Assembly (NCBI GenBank): GCA_963776055.1
Contig: CAVZLD010000016.1
Location: forward strand, 248,001 to 312,000
DNA length: 64,000 nucleotides
Direction: 5' to 3'
Origin: CAVZLD01 sp963776055
GTDB lineage: Bacteria; Planctomycetota; Planctomycetia; Pirellulales; Pirellulaceae
The position numbers were made by a program, and so were the translations under genes. Numbering within the stretch: position 1 is the stretch's first letter; the number at the start of each line of letters is the position of its first letter. Of this stretch, positions 43,249 through 50,442 are shown one piece after another. The notes below the pieces were generated by a model. The model saw only the letters and a program-made list of their open reading frames with translations. It made no database searches and was not told where the DNA came from.

Positions 43249-44568
43249 ATGATCAAGAAGAGCATCTACTTCAGTGGATTCGTGTTGCTGATCGGTACCC
43301 AGGCTCTCGCTGGAAACTGGAGTCATTGGCGAGGAGATTTCGGCAATGGCGTCTCGATCGATGCACAGCCACCAACGGAATGGTCGGATACGGAAAACAT
43401 CCGATGGAAAGTCGCCATTCCGGGACGCGGGTCCGGTTCGCCCATCATCTGGGAAGATCAAGTGTTTGTCGTCACCGCCATGGACGCGGAGGAAACGGAC
43501 TCGTCACCGGAGCAACGTTCCGCTGCCTCGTCCGGACGATCCTCGTTCGGCCGGCGAAGTGGCGGACAGGCACTGAAAAAGCTGCGTTTCGAAGTCATCT
43601 GTCTCGATCGGGGAACCGGCCGCGTGCTATGGCAACAAACAGCCACTGAAGCGGTTCCACATCAAGCTACGCACTCTACCAACGGGTTCGCCTCGGCCTC
43701 GCCATGTACCGATGGAGAACACGTCTACGCTCACTTCGGCTCGCGCGGGCTGTACTGCTACACGATGGACGGCACGCTGGTGTGGAGTCGCCAATTCGGC
43801 CAGATGGAAACACGCAGCAGCTTCGGGGAAGGAAGTTCGCCGACGCTGATGGGGAATCGATTGATTGTTCCCTGGGATCAGGAACAGCAATCGTACCTGT
43901 TCGCGTTGGACAAGCTGACGGGCGAGATTCTGTGGAAGACGGCCCGGGACGAGCCGTCCTGCTGGGCAACTCCCCTGCAGGTTGAACAGAATGGGAAGCA
44001 ACAGATTGTCATGAACGGCCAGAACTGTGCCCGTGGATACGACCTGGAATCCGGCAAAGAGCTGTGGCGCTGTGCCGGGCAAACGCAGCGTCCTGTTGCT
44101 TCGCCGGTAGCCGCGGACGGCCTGGTCTTCATCGGCAGCGGTTTTCGGGGATCATTCCTCGGGGCTTTTCGACTGGATGGCGAGGGAGACATCGAAGGAA
44201 CCTCCAGCGTGGTGTGGACCGTCCATCGAGATACTCCTGACATTGCCTCTCCGCTGCTCTCCGGCGGGCGTCTGTACTTCTACAAAGGCAAATCCGGTTT
44301 ACTGTCCTGCTTCGACGCCGCCACGGGAAGACCGCACTACGAAACGGAACGCATCGGCCTCAACACAATCTATGCCTCCCCTGTGGCCGCGAACGGCCAT
44401 GTCTATTTGACAGACCGTGATGGAACCACCGTCGTCATCGAAGACGCCGACAGTCTCAAGGTCGTCGCCACCAATTCGGTTGGCGAAACCGTGGATGCTA
44501 CGCCGGCACCGGTTGACAAGGAACTGTTCATCCGCGGAGAACGCCATCTGTTCTGCGTGGCGCAATAG
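43249..44568 (+). CDS. Secreted PQQ-like beta-propeller repeat protein
   Basis: 439 residues with a signal peptide (ending near ALAG). It opens NWSHWRGDFGNGVSID, the usual start of planctomycete PQQ-like propellers, and has repeated blade motifs ending in W or Y: ENIRWKVAIPGRGSGSPIIW, CLDRGTGRVLWQQ, LDKLTGEILWK, YDLESGKELWRCAGQTQRPV, ASPVAANGHVYLTDRDGTTVV. A Ser/Gly/Arg-rich loop interrupts the first blades. Such proteins are exported; most lack enzyme activity evidence and may act as scaffolds. It sits directly after the oligopeptidase gene. Intact. Confidence 0.9.
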   Translation: MIKKSIYFSGFVLLIGTQALAGNWSHWRGDFGNGVSIDAQPPTEWSDTENIRWKVAIPGRGSGSPIIWEDQVFVVTAMDAEETDSSPEQRSAASSGRSSFGRRSGGQALKKLRFEVICLDRGTGRVLWQQTATEAVPHQATHSTNGFASASPCTDGEHVYAHFGSRGLYCYTMDGTLVWSRQFGQMETRSSFGEGSSPTLMGNRLIVPWDQEQQSYLFALDKLTGEILWKTARDEPSCWATPLQVEQNGKQQIVMNGQNCARGYDLESGKELWRCAGQTQRPVASPVAADGLVFIGSGFRGSFLGAFRLDGEGDIEGTSSVVWTVHRDTPDIASPLLSGGRLYFYKGKSGLLSCFDAATGRPHYETERIGLNTIYASPVAANGHVYLTDRDGTTVVIEDADSLKVVATNSVGETVDATPAPVDKELFIRGERHLFCVAQ

Positions 44569-44601
44569 GTGCGGTTGAGGTAGAAGGGATGATGTTGGGA
44601 A

Positions 44602-44633
44602 GAGTGGGCTCGCGACGCTCGCTGAGCCCACTC
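44602..44633. terminator. Hairpin downstream of the propeller gene (repeat-family member)
   Basis: A perfect 10-bp inverted repeat, GAGTGGGCTC and GAGCCCACTC, with a 12-base loop, 33 bases past the propeller stop. There is no T-run, so a classical intrinsic terminator is doubtful. Its loop and stem resemble the hairpin at 47992-48027. Confidence 0.45.
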
Positions 44634-44729
44634 CATACGATGACGGCCTGAGCTTGCGCTACAAGATGACAAACTGATTTCCCGCTGCACACGCATCATC
44701 CTCGGCCCCTCTAATGCTGCGATGGCTTC

Positions 44730-45020
44730 TCAACGATGCGGCGGGCAAATCTCAATGCCATCCGCGAAACACGTCGTTCGACTGCCGGCTTCGGCGCCCG
44801 ATGGTACCATAACACAGAAGCCGACGCGGGCCGATCGTCTGCGCATCATCGCGACGGCTCCCATCATCGCCACCGCAAGTCGAACGTCGCTGCCAGGCTC
44901 TGGTACGGCGTGACGGATCGGTAGCAAACCTTGCTCGTATCCACCGTCCGCTTGTGCCGCCACGATGTCGTGGCTGTCAGACACTCGGTCTTTTTGAGAG
45001 AACCACCCGCCGCCTGGCAA
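44730..45020 (-). pseudogene. Eroded dockerin-like / PEP-CTERM tail
   Basis: The minus frame reads DSHDIVAAQADGGYEQG, a decayed form of the dockerin-like end, then HAVPEPGSDVRLAVAMM and MRRRSAR, a PEP-CTERM anchor. The remaining 24 codons past the arginines look like read-through, and upstream (towards 45020) the calcium loop is lost and the SDR gene's 3' end follows at once. Remnant of a deleted surface protein. Confidence 0.6.
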
Positions 45021-45026
45021 TCCAGC

Positions 45027-45788
45027 TCAAGCCGTGCTGCCACCGTCGACGGTGATCACGGTACCGGTCACGCGTGCGGCATCCGGTCCCAGCAGGTAAC
45101 TGACCGCCGCGGCGGCGTCTTCGACCTGCGGCAGTCCGAGCGGGCTGCGGCGGCGAACCGATTCGAGCTGCTCGGCCGGCAGACCACGCGTCATCTCGGT
45201 TTCCATATAGCCGGGTGCCACACAGTTGACGGTGATTCCCACGCGTCCCAGCTCCCGTGCCAGCGAGCGGCTCATTCCTTCCAGCCCAGCCTTGCTGGCC
45301 GCGTAGACCGAGAGCCCGTTGAATCCGGTCCGGGCAATGATCGACGACACGTTGACGATCCGGCCTTCGCCCCGCACCATCATCGATCGAGCCGCATACT
45401 TGATCAGGTGAATTGGCGCGTGGAGATTGACCTGCAACAGACGATCAATGTCGCGCGCGTGCATCGTCGCCAGGATGCCCTCCAGCCCGATCGCGGCATT
45501 GTTGACTAAACCGTAAAGCGGACCGTGCGTCTTCGTAATCTGGTTCACTAATGCGTGCAATCCATCCAGCTGTTCCATGTCATGGCGAAGGAAATGGCAC
45601 GGTCCACAAGCTTCCGCCTCAGCAAGGTTGGCAAACGCCTCGGTGGGCCGTCGAGCAACGCCCACGACCTGGTAACCTTCGGCTGCCAGGCGAGCGGAGA
45701 TGGCCAAGCCCAGGCCGCGGGTTGCGCCGGTGACCAGCACCGTTCTAGTCGTTGTCTCGGGCAAGTTTTCCTGTGGCACTGCAGGCAA
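45027..45788 (-). CDS. SDR-family reductase (3-ketoacyl-ACP reductase-like)
   Basis: 253 residues with the classical short-chain dehydrogenase pattern: nucleotide-binding TGATRGLGLAISARL, acid D in RHDMEQ, NNAAIG, active-site Ser in VNVSSIIAR, YAASKAGLEGM with Tyr and Lys, and CVAPGYMETEMTRG, ending in the FabG-like VTGTVITVDGGS. VVGVARRP after the second strand favours NADP(H). Its start overlaps the ligase end by 44 bases. In an operon with a carrier protein and an AMP ligase it likely reduces a carrier-bound beta-keto group or a related intermediate. Confidence 0.92.
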   Translation of the reverse strand: MPAVPQENLPETTTRTVLVTGATRGLGLAISARLAAEGYQVVGVARRPTEAFANLAEAEACGPCHFLRHDMEQLDGLHALVNQITKTHGPLYGLVNNAAIGLEGILATMHARDIDRLLQVNLHAPIHLIKYAARSMMVRGEGRIVNVSSIIARTGFNGLSVYAASKAGLEGMSRSLARELGRVGITVNCVAPGYMETEMTRGLPAEQLESVRRRSPLGLPQVEDAAAAVSYLLGPDAARVTGTVITVDGGSTA

Positions 45789-47124
45789 ACTCCTTCACGA
45801 AGTGGATCAGAGCGGGAACTTTGAAACGATCAAGCTGACCGCGGCAGTGCTGCGCGATCGAATCGCGCAGCACTTCGGAATCGGCGGGATCGTCGAGCGG
45901 CACGACCTCCGCGACTACCAGAGATCCGGTGATCGGATTTCGTTTGGCCGAAACTTTGGCCTGCCATACTGCGGGATGAGACAGCAAGACCTGTTCGACC
46001 TCTTCCGGATGGACCTTATTGCCACCGACATTAATGATCCCGGTTTCTCGACCCAGAAAAACGTAGCGTTCTCCCCGCCGATCAACGAGATCACCGGTAT
46101 TGACGAACCCCTCTTCGTCGACGAACGAGTCGTCCGTGCCGACGTAGGTCGCCTTCACCGATGGGTTGCGGATGTAGAGCTTGCCGGACCGCACACGCAG
46201 CTCGATTCCGCCCGGGGCATCCTGCAGGTAGTCCGCGGGAAACCCCTCCCGGCCATCGGCCACCGAGAATCCCACGCCGGCTTCCGTCGATGCGTAAATG
46301 TGCGCGATGCGCGCCTGCGGGAATCGCAATCGCAATGCGCTCAGCACACGCTGGTCCGCGATCTCGCCGCCCAGTGTGATTTGTCGCAAATCCCAACGCT
46401 CCGAACCCACGACCATCAGGATCTTGCGCCACAGCGTCGGTGTGGCCGATAGATGAGTGCATCCGTTTTCGATCAGTTGACGAATCTGTGATTCGAGTGG
46501 ATCGGTCAGCTGTGGAGCGATCAGCAGCGCACCGGAGAGCAGCGATTGGAGGACCACTTGCAGGCCGGCGAAGCGAGCGTAGTCGTACAACAGGCCCCAG
46601 CGACATTCCGCGCCGCGCTGCAGATTGACCTTGGTCGTTCGCGTCAGAGACCGGAAGGAATGGCTGACCAGTTTTGGCTGGCCTGTGGTGCCGGACGTCG
46701 GCAGCAGCCATTGCGTCGATCGCCGGCCACTGTGTGAGTTGCCTGTAAGTGCGGGGGCTTTGGAAGCGGTCAGCTCCTGCGGCAGGATGTACTGTTGCCA
46801 GTCGGGTGGGATCGTGGGGATCGGCTCTTCGTCCGTTAACACGTGATCGCAATCTGCCTGCCGGGCCAGGTTCAGAACGGTTTGCGGAGCGATGCTGCGC
46901 GACGCGAGCAAGATCCGCTCGGCAACTCCGTCCAGGTGCACCAGAGCCGGCAGGGCATAGTCGAGCCGTCCAAGAAACAGCAGCACGTTGCGTCCGCGCA
47001 GCCCATCGATCCACGCGGTGGGCCAACACGATAGCAGTTCCTCGGCGGTCACCGCCCCCTTCGTGCTGCTCAGGACCACGCGAGAATCCGGGATCGCTCG
47101 GAGAGACTCCCGCAGGTTGGTCAC
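45745..47124 (-). CDS. AMP-binding acyl-(carrier protein/CoA) ligase
   Basis: The start is GTG 47124, whose last bases overlap the carrier-protein stop (GTGA). The ~459-residue protein has the adenylation motifs: LLPTSGTTGQPKLVSHSF (P-loop), THLSATPTLWRKIL, IYASTEAGVGFS, NTGDLVDRRGERYVFLGRE and INVGGNKVHPEEVEQVLLSH (hinge), then the C-terminal lysine in CSATGKLARDN. It would activate a carboxylic acid with ATP and load it, most likely onto the carrier protein next door. It is short for the family, with a trimmed N-terminal subdomain. Substrate unknown. Confidence 0.9.
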   Translation of the reverse strand: MTNLRESLRAIPDSRVVLSSTKGAVTAEELLSCWPTAWIDGLRGRNVLLFLGRLDYALPALVHLDGVAERILLASRSIAPQTVLNLARQADCDHVLTDEEPIPTIPPDWQQYILPQELTASKAPALTGNSHSGRRSTQWLLPTSGTTGQPKLVSHSFRSLTRTTKVNLQRGAECRWGLLYDYARFAGLQVVLQSLLSGALLIAPQLTDPLESQIRQLIENGCTHLSATPTLWRKILMVVGSERWDLRQITLGGEIADQRVLSALRLRFPQARIAHIYASTEAGVGFSVADGREGFPADYLQDAPGGIELRVRSGKLYIRNPSVKATYVGTDDSFVDEEGFVNTGDLVDRRGERYVFLGRETGIINVGGNKVHPEEVEQVLLSHPAVWQAKVSAKRNPITGSLVVAEVVPLDDPADSEVLRDSIAQHCRGQLDRFKVPALIHFVKEFACSATGKLARDND

Positions 47125-47366
47125 GGTGCGTGCCTCTCGTAGAAACCGACGAGATCTCCCCACGTGCGAGGATAGTACGGCTCATCCGACTGCGAAAACG
47201 GATCGTATCCAAGTTCCTCTTCGAGACGCGCAATCAGAATGCCGAATCCGAGTGAATCGAGGCCTGATTCAAGCAGTACGAGGTCATCGTCCAACGGCGG
47301 CCGGTTGCCCGTCGCGTGCTGTCGAAAGACGTCTGCGAACACTTTCTCGATTTTGCCTCGAATCAC
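47121..47366 (-). CDS. Acyl carrier protein
   Basis: 81 residues, four-helix carrier-protein plan, with the phosphopantetheine attachment Ser in LESGLDSLGFGILIARLEEE (LDSL; G-x-D-S-L pattern). The start at 47366 begins MIRGKIEKVFADVFRQ. First gene of a three-gene operon (carrier protein, ligase, reductase) with overlapping ends. It is unlikely to be the housekeeping AcpP, whose sequence around the serine is DSLDTVEL-like; this one has DSLGFGIL. Confidence 0.9.
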   Translation of the reverse strand: MIRGKIEKVFADVFRQHATGNRPPLDDDLVLLESGLDSLGFGILIARLEEELGYDPFSQSDEPYYPRTWGDLVGFYERHAP

Positions 47367-48242
47367 AGGGGAAATCTCCTCGCCGCGGACAATGCTCTTC
47401 CTGGTGATCTACGCAGTCCAATGGCGGAATCGCCCGCCGCCGCGTCCGCTTGGGTTGCCAGCCGTGTCGATGAAAAAGGTCTCGGGCAAGCGATCGCCCG
47501 TGCTGCAGTAACGATTGCTTGCCCGTTCTGTCAGCAACGCACGATCCAACATCGCGAAAAGCCTATCATAATCCGCTTGCTCGAGTTAGCCCATGTGGAA
47601 CCTCGTCCTCCAGGCACAAAGCGACAGGCAATGACCGTAACGGTTGTGTCGGCCGAGCGAAACGCAACGATTCCGGGCAGACGCGCAGACGGAGGCCCGA
47701 CCGGTCCGAGATGCATCGAGGGTCGGGAAGGCCGCGTGGGCCCATCCCGGCAATGATCCTGCGGCAAGATGGCAGGGCACAGATCGTGGGTGCGGACCAG
47801 CCGTCACAGACGGGGCACAGCACACGGCGCACATTTCGCAAGCTCAATGAGCCCTGAGAAGTGCACCGTGTTCGTTCCGCAGGATTGTTGTCCCGTAAGG
47901 TTGGGCCGCGCAATTCTCCCAGAGTGGACAAAGTAATTCTCGTGGGTTGCGCTGCGCGATTCTCGTGTGTTGGGCTGCGCGATTCTCGTAGGGTGGGCTC
48001 AGCGAGCAACGCGAGCGCAAGCCCACCAAGTGAAGAAGGTGGCACTTCGCCGAAAGCCGGACATCGACGGGCGCTACGGCAGGAAGAAGATGGTGGGCTT
48101 GCGCTTCGCTGAGCCGATCCCACCGCGGGCGGAGAATAGGTGAGTGCATTCCACGGTGATTGTGGCAACCGACCGTAGATGGGCATCGCTCGCATCACGA
48201 AGCGATGCCCATCAAGTCGATCCGAATTCACGGTGCGCAAAT
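47367..48242. other. Repeat-rich intergenic region
   Basis: 876 bases between the carrier-protein start and the TTCAPx gene end. No coherent gene. Contains three direct copies of a GCGC(A/G)ATTCTC string at about 47909, 47950 and 47976, a hairpin at 47992-48027 (GGTGGGCT ... AGCCCACC) and a relative of it at 48092-48116 in reverse order. The promoter of the carrier-protein operon should lie near 47370-47450. Confidence 0.5.
47992..48027. repeat. GTGGGCTCAGCG hairpin repeat
   Basis: GGTGGGCT and AGCCCACC flank a loop that itself contains AGCGAGC and GCGAGCG. It is close to the hairpin at 44602-44633 (read on the other strand, GAGTGGGCTCAGCGAGC) and to a half copy near 48092-48116. Confidence 0.6.
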
Positions 48243-48911
48243 TCACCACGCACAGGTGGTCATCGGCGCACAGGTGGTCATCGGACGGCGGTGCAAACCG
48301 AAGCGGCGAAAACCGACACGTGGGCCGCAAGTGGTTGCAGGGGCACAGGTGGTCATCGGCGCACACGTCGTCATTGGTGCACAGGTGGTCATCGGTGCGC
48401 GACGCAGCCGAACCCGTCGCAGTCGCACCTTCGGCGCACACGTCGTTGTTGGCGCGCACGTCGTTGGAGGGGCACTGGTGGTGACGGGCGAACAGGTCAT
48501 GGACGGCGCACTGGTGGTCACCGGAGAGCACGTGGTCTTCGGCGCGCTGGTGGTCACCGGCGCACACGTCGTGGATGGCGCACTGGTGGTGACGGGTGAG
48601 CAGGTTGTCTTGGGCGCGCAGGTGGTTTTCGGCGCGCACGTTGTGGCGGGTCTGCGAAGGCGGTGAAGTAGTCGTTTAGGCTTCGGAGAACAGGTTGTTT
48701 TCGGCGCGCAGGTGGTCAATGGCGCGCATACAGCTTTTGGGGCACACGTCGTCGTTGGCGCACTCGTCGTCACCGGCGAACAGGTTGTGGGAGGCGAGCA
48801 GGTTGTCGCCGGCAAGAAGATCCCTCCCCAGCTCTGCTGACTCCCGGCGAACGAGAAGAACAACCCAACGGTTGTCACGACGGCACTACCCACAAACAGT
48901 CGACGTTTCAT
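48243..48911 (-). CDS. Exported cysteine-rich TTCAPx-repeat protein
   Basis: ATG 48911 (GGGAGG eleven bases upstream; in-frame TTG starts lie just before) begins a signal peptide (MKRRLFVGSAVVTTVGLFFS). The mature ~190 residues are almost wholly hexapeptide repeats of the form T-T-C-(A/S)-P-x, with a partial variant T-T-S-A-P-x, so that Cys recurs every 6 or 12 residues (e.g. TTCAPKTTCSP, CAPMTTCAPMTTCAP). Three basic interruptions (PKRLLHRLRRP, VRLRRVRLRR, RVGFRRFGLHRR) split it into blocks. It ends TTCAW. No PEP motif or membrane helix. The regularity suggests a solenoid or a disulfide-crosslinked wall protein; function unknown. Confidence 0.88.
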   Translation of the reverse strand: MKRRLFVGSAVVTTVGLFFSFAGSQQSWGGIFLPATTCSPPTTCSPVTTSAPTTTCAPKAVCAPLTTCAPKTTCSPKPKRLLHRLRRPATTCAPKTTCAPKTTCSPVTTSAPSTTCAPVTTSAPKTTCSPVTTSAPSMTCSPVTTSAPPTTCAPTTTCAPKVRLRRVRLRRAPMTTCAPMTTCAPMTTCAPATTCGPRVGFRRFGLHRRPMTTCAPMTTCAW

Positions 48912-49405
48912 CTTCAACAAGACCTCCCTTCAGTTCATTTCAGATATGGAACCAGAATGGTTTACGGTGGGAGCCCCAACGCCAGAAACGTGCCATGACC
49001 AGAGGACAGTCCCCTTTCCTACACGCTCCCGACAGGTCCCCTTCGACGAACGGACCGCTGCGTCAGGGCAGAATGCAGCGCAAGCCATCTACGCAATTCT
49101 CGTGCCCGGCGGCCGATAGTGTGGTGTCCACCGCCCAAGCGGTTGCGCCAGGAAGGGTTACGGCCGAGAGAGCGAACAGCCGCCACGTCCCGGGCATTGC
49201 ATTTTGCGTCGATCCACCACTGGCCGGGATGGCATTTTGCAAGATATGTGCTGCGTTAGAACTGGCTTTCGGGGGGCATGAAGCGGAGGTCCACCCCACT
49301 CGCCCCCGCCCCTCCCGATCGCAGGGGACGATGCCTCGTTGGGCTGTGAGCGCGAACCTGTACCGCCATTTTGAATCTGTTACGCATCAAACGCATCCCG
49401 ATTCG
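48912..49405. other. Intergenic region, no feature seen
   Basis: About 490 bases between the TTCAPx gene start and the 3' end of the MtfA-like gene. A short minus frame near 49063-49299 has a signal-like stretch (RLFALSAVTLPGATAWA) but no further support; I leave it out. Confidence 0.4.
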
Positions 49406-50206
49406 TCAGCGCAAGAACTCGGTTGGCGGGGAACCACACCGTTCGGCAGGATTCTGTCGGTAGAAGGAACTCAAGATTTCATACAGTGAGGAATGCTTCT
49501 GCCGCATCGCCGCCGGTCGCTCAAAAAAACATTCCGTCGCCACCGCAAAGAATTCCGCTTCATCCGTCGTCCCGTAGCAGTCCAGCAACGTCAACCGACC
49601 TCGATCGCAATCACGTGACAATCGCCGGTACTCGCGACTCATGACCTCCTGCCAGCGACGTACGTCGGCGCCACTCTGCAAACAGGGGACTCCATCATTC
49701 GCCGCACCGCATTGCATGTCCAATTGGTGCGCAAATTCATGCAGGATCAGGTTGTGTCCGTGAGATTCACCTCGCGCGCCGGCCAGCGCATCAGGCCACG
49801 AAAGAATTACTGGGCCTCGATACCAAGCTTCCCCCTCCCGTTCCGATGTGCCTTCCAGTACAACACCTCCGGGAGCATCCGTCCGGTCTCGTGCAACGTA
49901 AGGTCCCGGATACACCAGGATCGACTGCACCCGATCAAAGTATTCATCCTCCCACGCCAGAATCAACATGCTGGCTTGCCCGGCAATCGTCACCCGCATC
50001 TCGTCGGTCAATTGCAGTCCACCACAACCTTCCCAGTTCTTTTCCGCCACCAGGATTTGGAGATCACCTTCGAGTTTTGATCGCTCCGGATCGGTTAACT
50101 GGCCGTAGACCCGAAGATTGCGACCTAATGCATCTCTCCAAACGTCTGGTAACGCTTGGGATCGCTGCCGCTTTCGTCGTCGGTCTCGCCACCAGCGAAA
50201 GAACAT
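49406..50206 (-). CDS. mtfA: MtfA-like zinc-dependent peptidase
   Basis: ATG 50206 gives a 266-residue protein opening MFFRWWRDRRRKRQRSQ, the basic start common in this family. It has the zinc site HEFAHQLDMQCG with preceding GHNLIL, QLTDEMRVTIAGQASMLIL upstream, ILVYPGPYV, and EFFAVATECFFERP near the end, all in family order. In E. coli, MtfA binds the repressor Mlc and has aminopeptidase activity; whether the role is shared here is unknown as no Mlc homologue is visible. The frame continues upstream of ATG, but through repeat sequence. Confidence 0.85.
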   Translation of the reverse strand: MFFRWWRDRRRKRQRSQALPDVWRDALGRNLRVYGQLTDPERSKLEGDLQILVAEKNWEGCGGLQLTDEMRVTIAGQASMLILAWEDEYFDRVQSILVYPGPYVARDRTDAPGGVVLEGTSEREGEAWYRGPVILSWPDALAGARGESHGHNLILHEFAHQLDMQCGAANDGVPCLQSGADVRRWQEVMSREYRRLSRDCDRGRLTLLDCYGTTDEAEFFAVATECFFERPAAMRQKHSSLYEILSSFYRQNPAERCGSPPTEFLR

Positions 50207-50309
50207 CGAACTCGTGCTCCTGTGGTGAGTGGTTGGGGAACGGGGATGTATGGGAGTTGGTGGTGGGAATCGGGATTGCCAAGAAAACGGGATAGGGAGT
50301 AGGGAATAC

Positions 50310-50426
50310 CGTGTGACGGATCCGCAGAGCATACAAAGTTGCGGATACGCAGAGCACGCAAAGTGACGGATACGCAAAGCCCGCAAACTGGAAGTTTGCG
50401 GTGCTGGACAAACTGGAAGTTTGTCC
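50310..50426. repeat. Short direct repeats and two CTGGAAG-loop palindromes
   Basis: Three near copies of a ~24-base unit (GACGGAT(A/C)CGCA(G/A)AGC...) run from about 50310 to 50385. Then two palindromes: CCGCAAA and TTTGCGG flank CTGGAAG (50381-50401), and GGACAAA and TTTGTCC flank CTGGAAG (50406-50426), followed by CAC. They have the same loop as the set near 40.8 kb but different stems. Confidence 0.85.
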
Positions 50427-50442
50427 CACGGGTGCAGGCTGT

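Noticed and set aside
46091..47233. Long minus frame inside the AMP-ligase gene
   Set aside because: Arg/Pro-rich shadow of the ligase, whose motifs are all in the other frame.
47566..48639. 357-codon minus frame overlapping the TTCAPx gene
   Set aside because: Its His/Asp-rich repeats are the TTCAPx nucleotide repeats read in another frame; no signal peptide or ribosome binding site.
48160..48666. Plus-strand GAQVVIGA-type repeat frame (resembling a hexapeptide-acyltransferase beta-helix)
   Set aside because: It is the antisense reading of the TTCAPx repeats; the minus frame has the signal peptide and Shine-Dalgarno sequence.
49063..49299. Short minus frame with a signal-like stretch
   Set aside because: No ribosome binding site or recognisable mature protein, and it lies in sequence of intergenic character.
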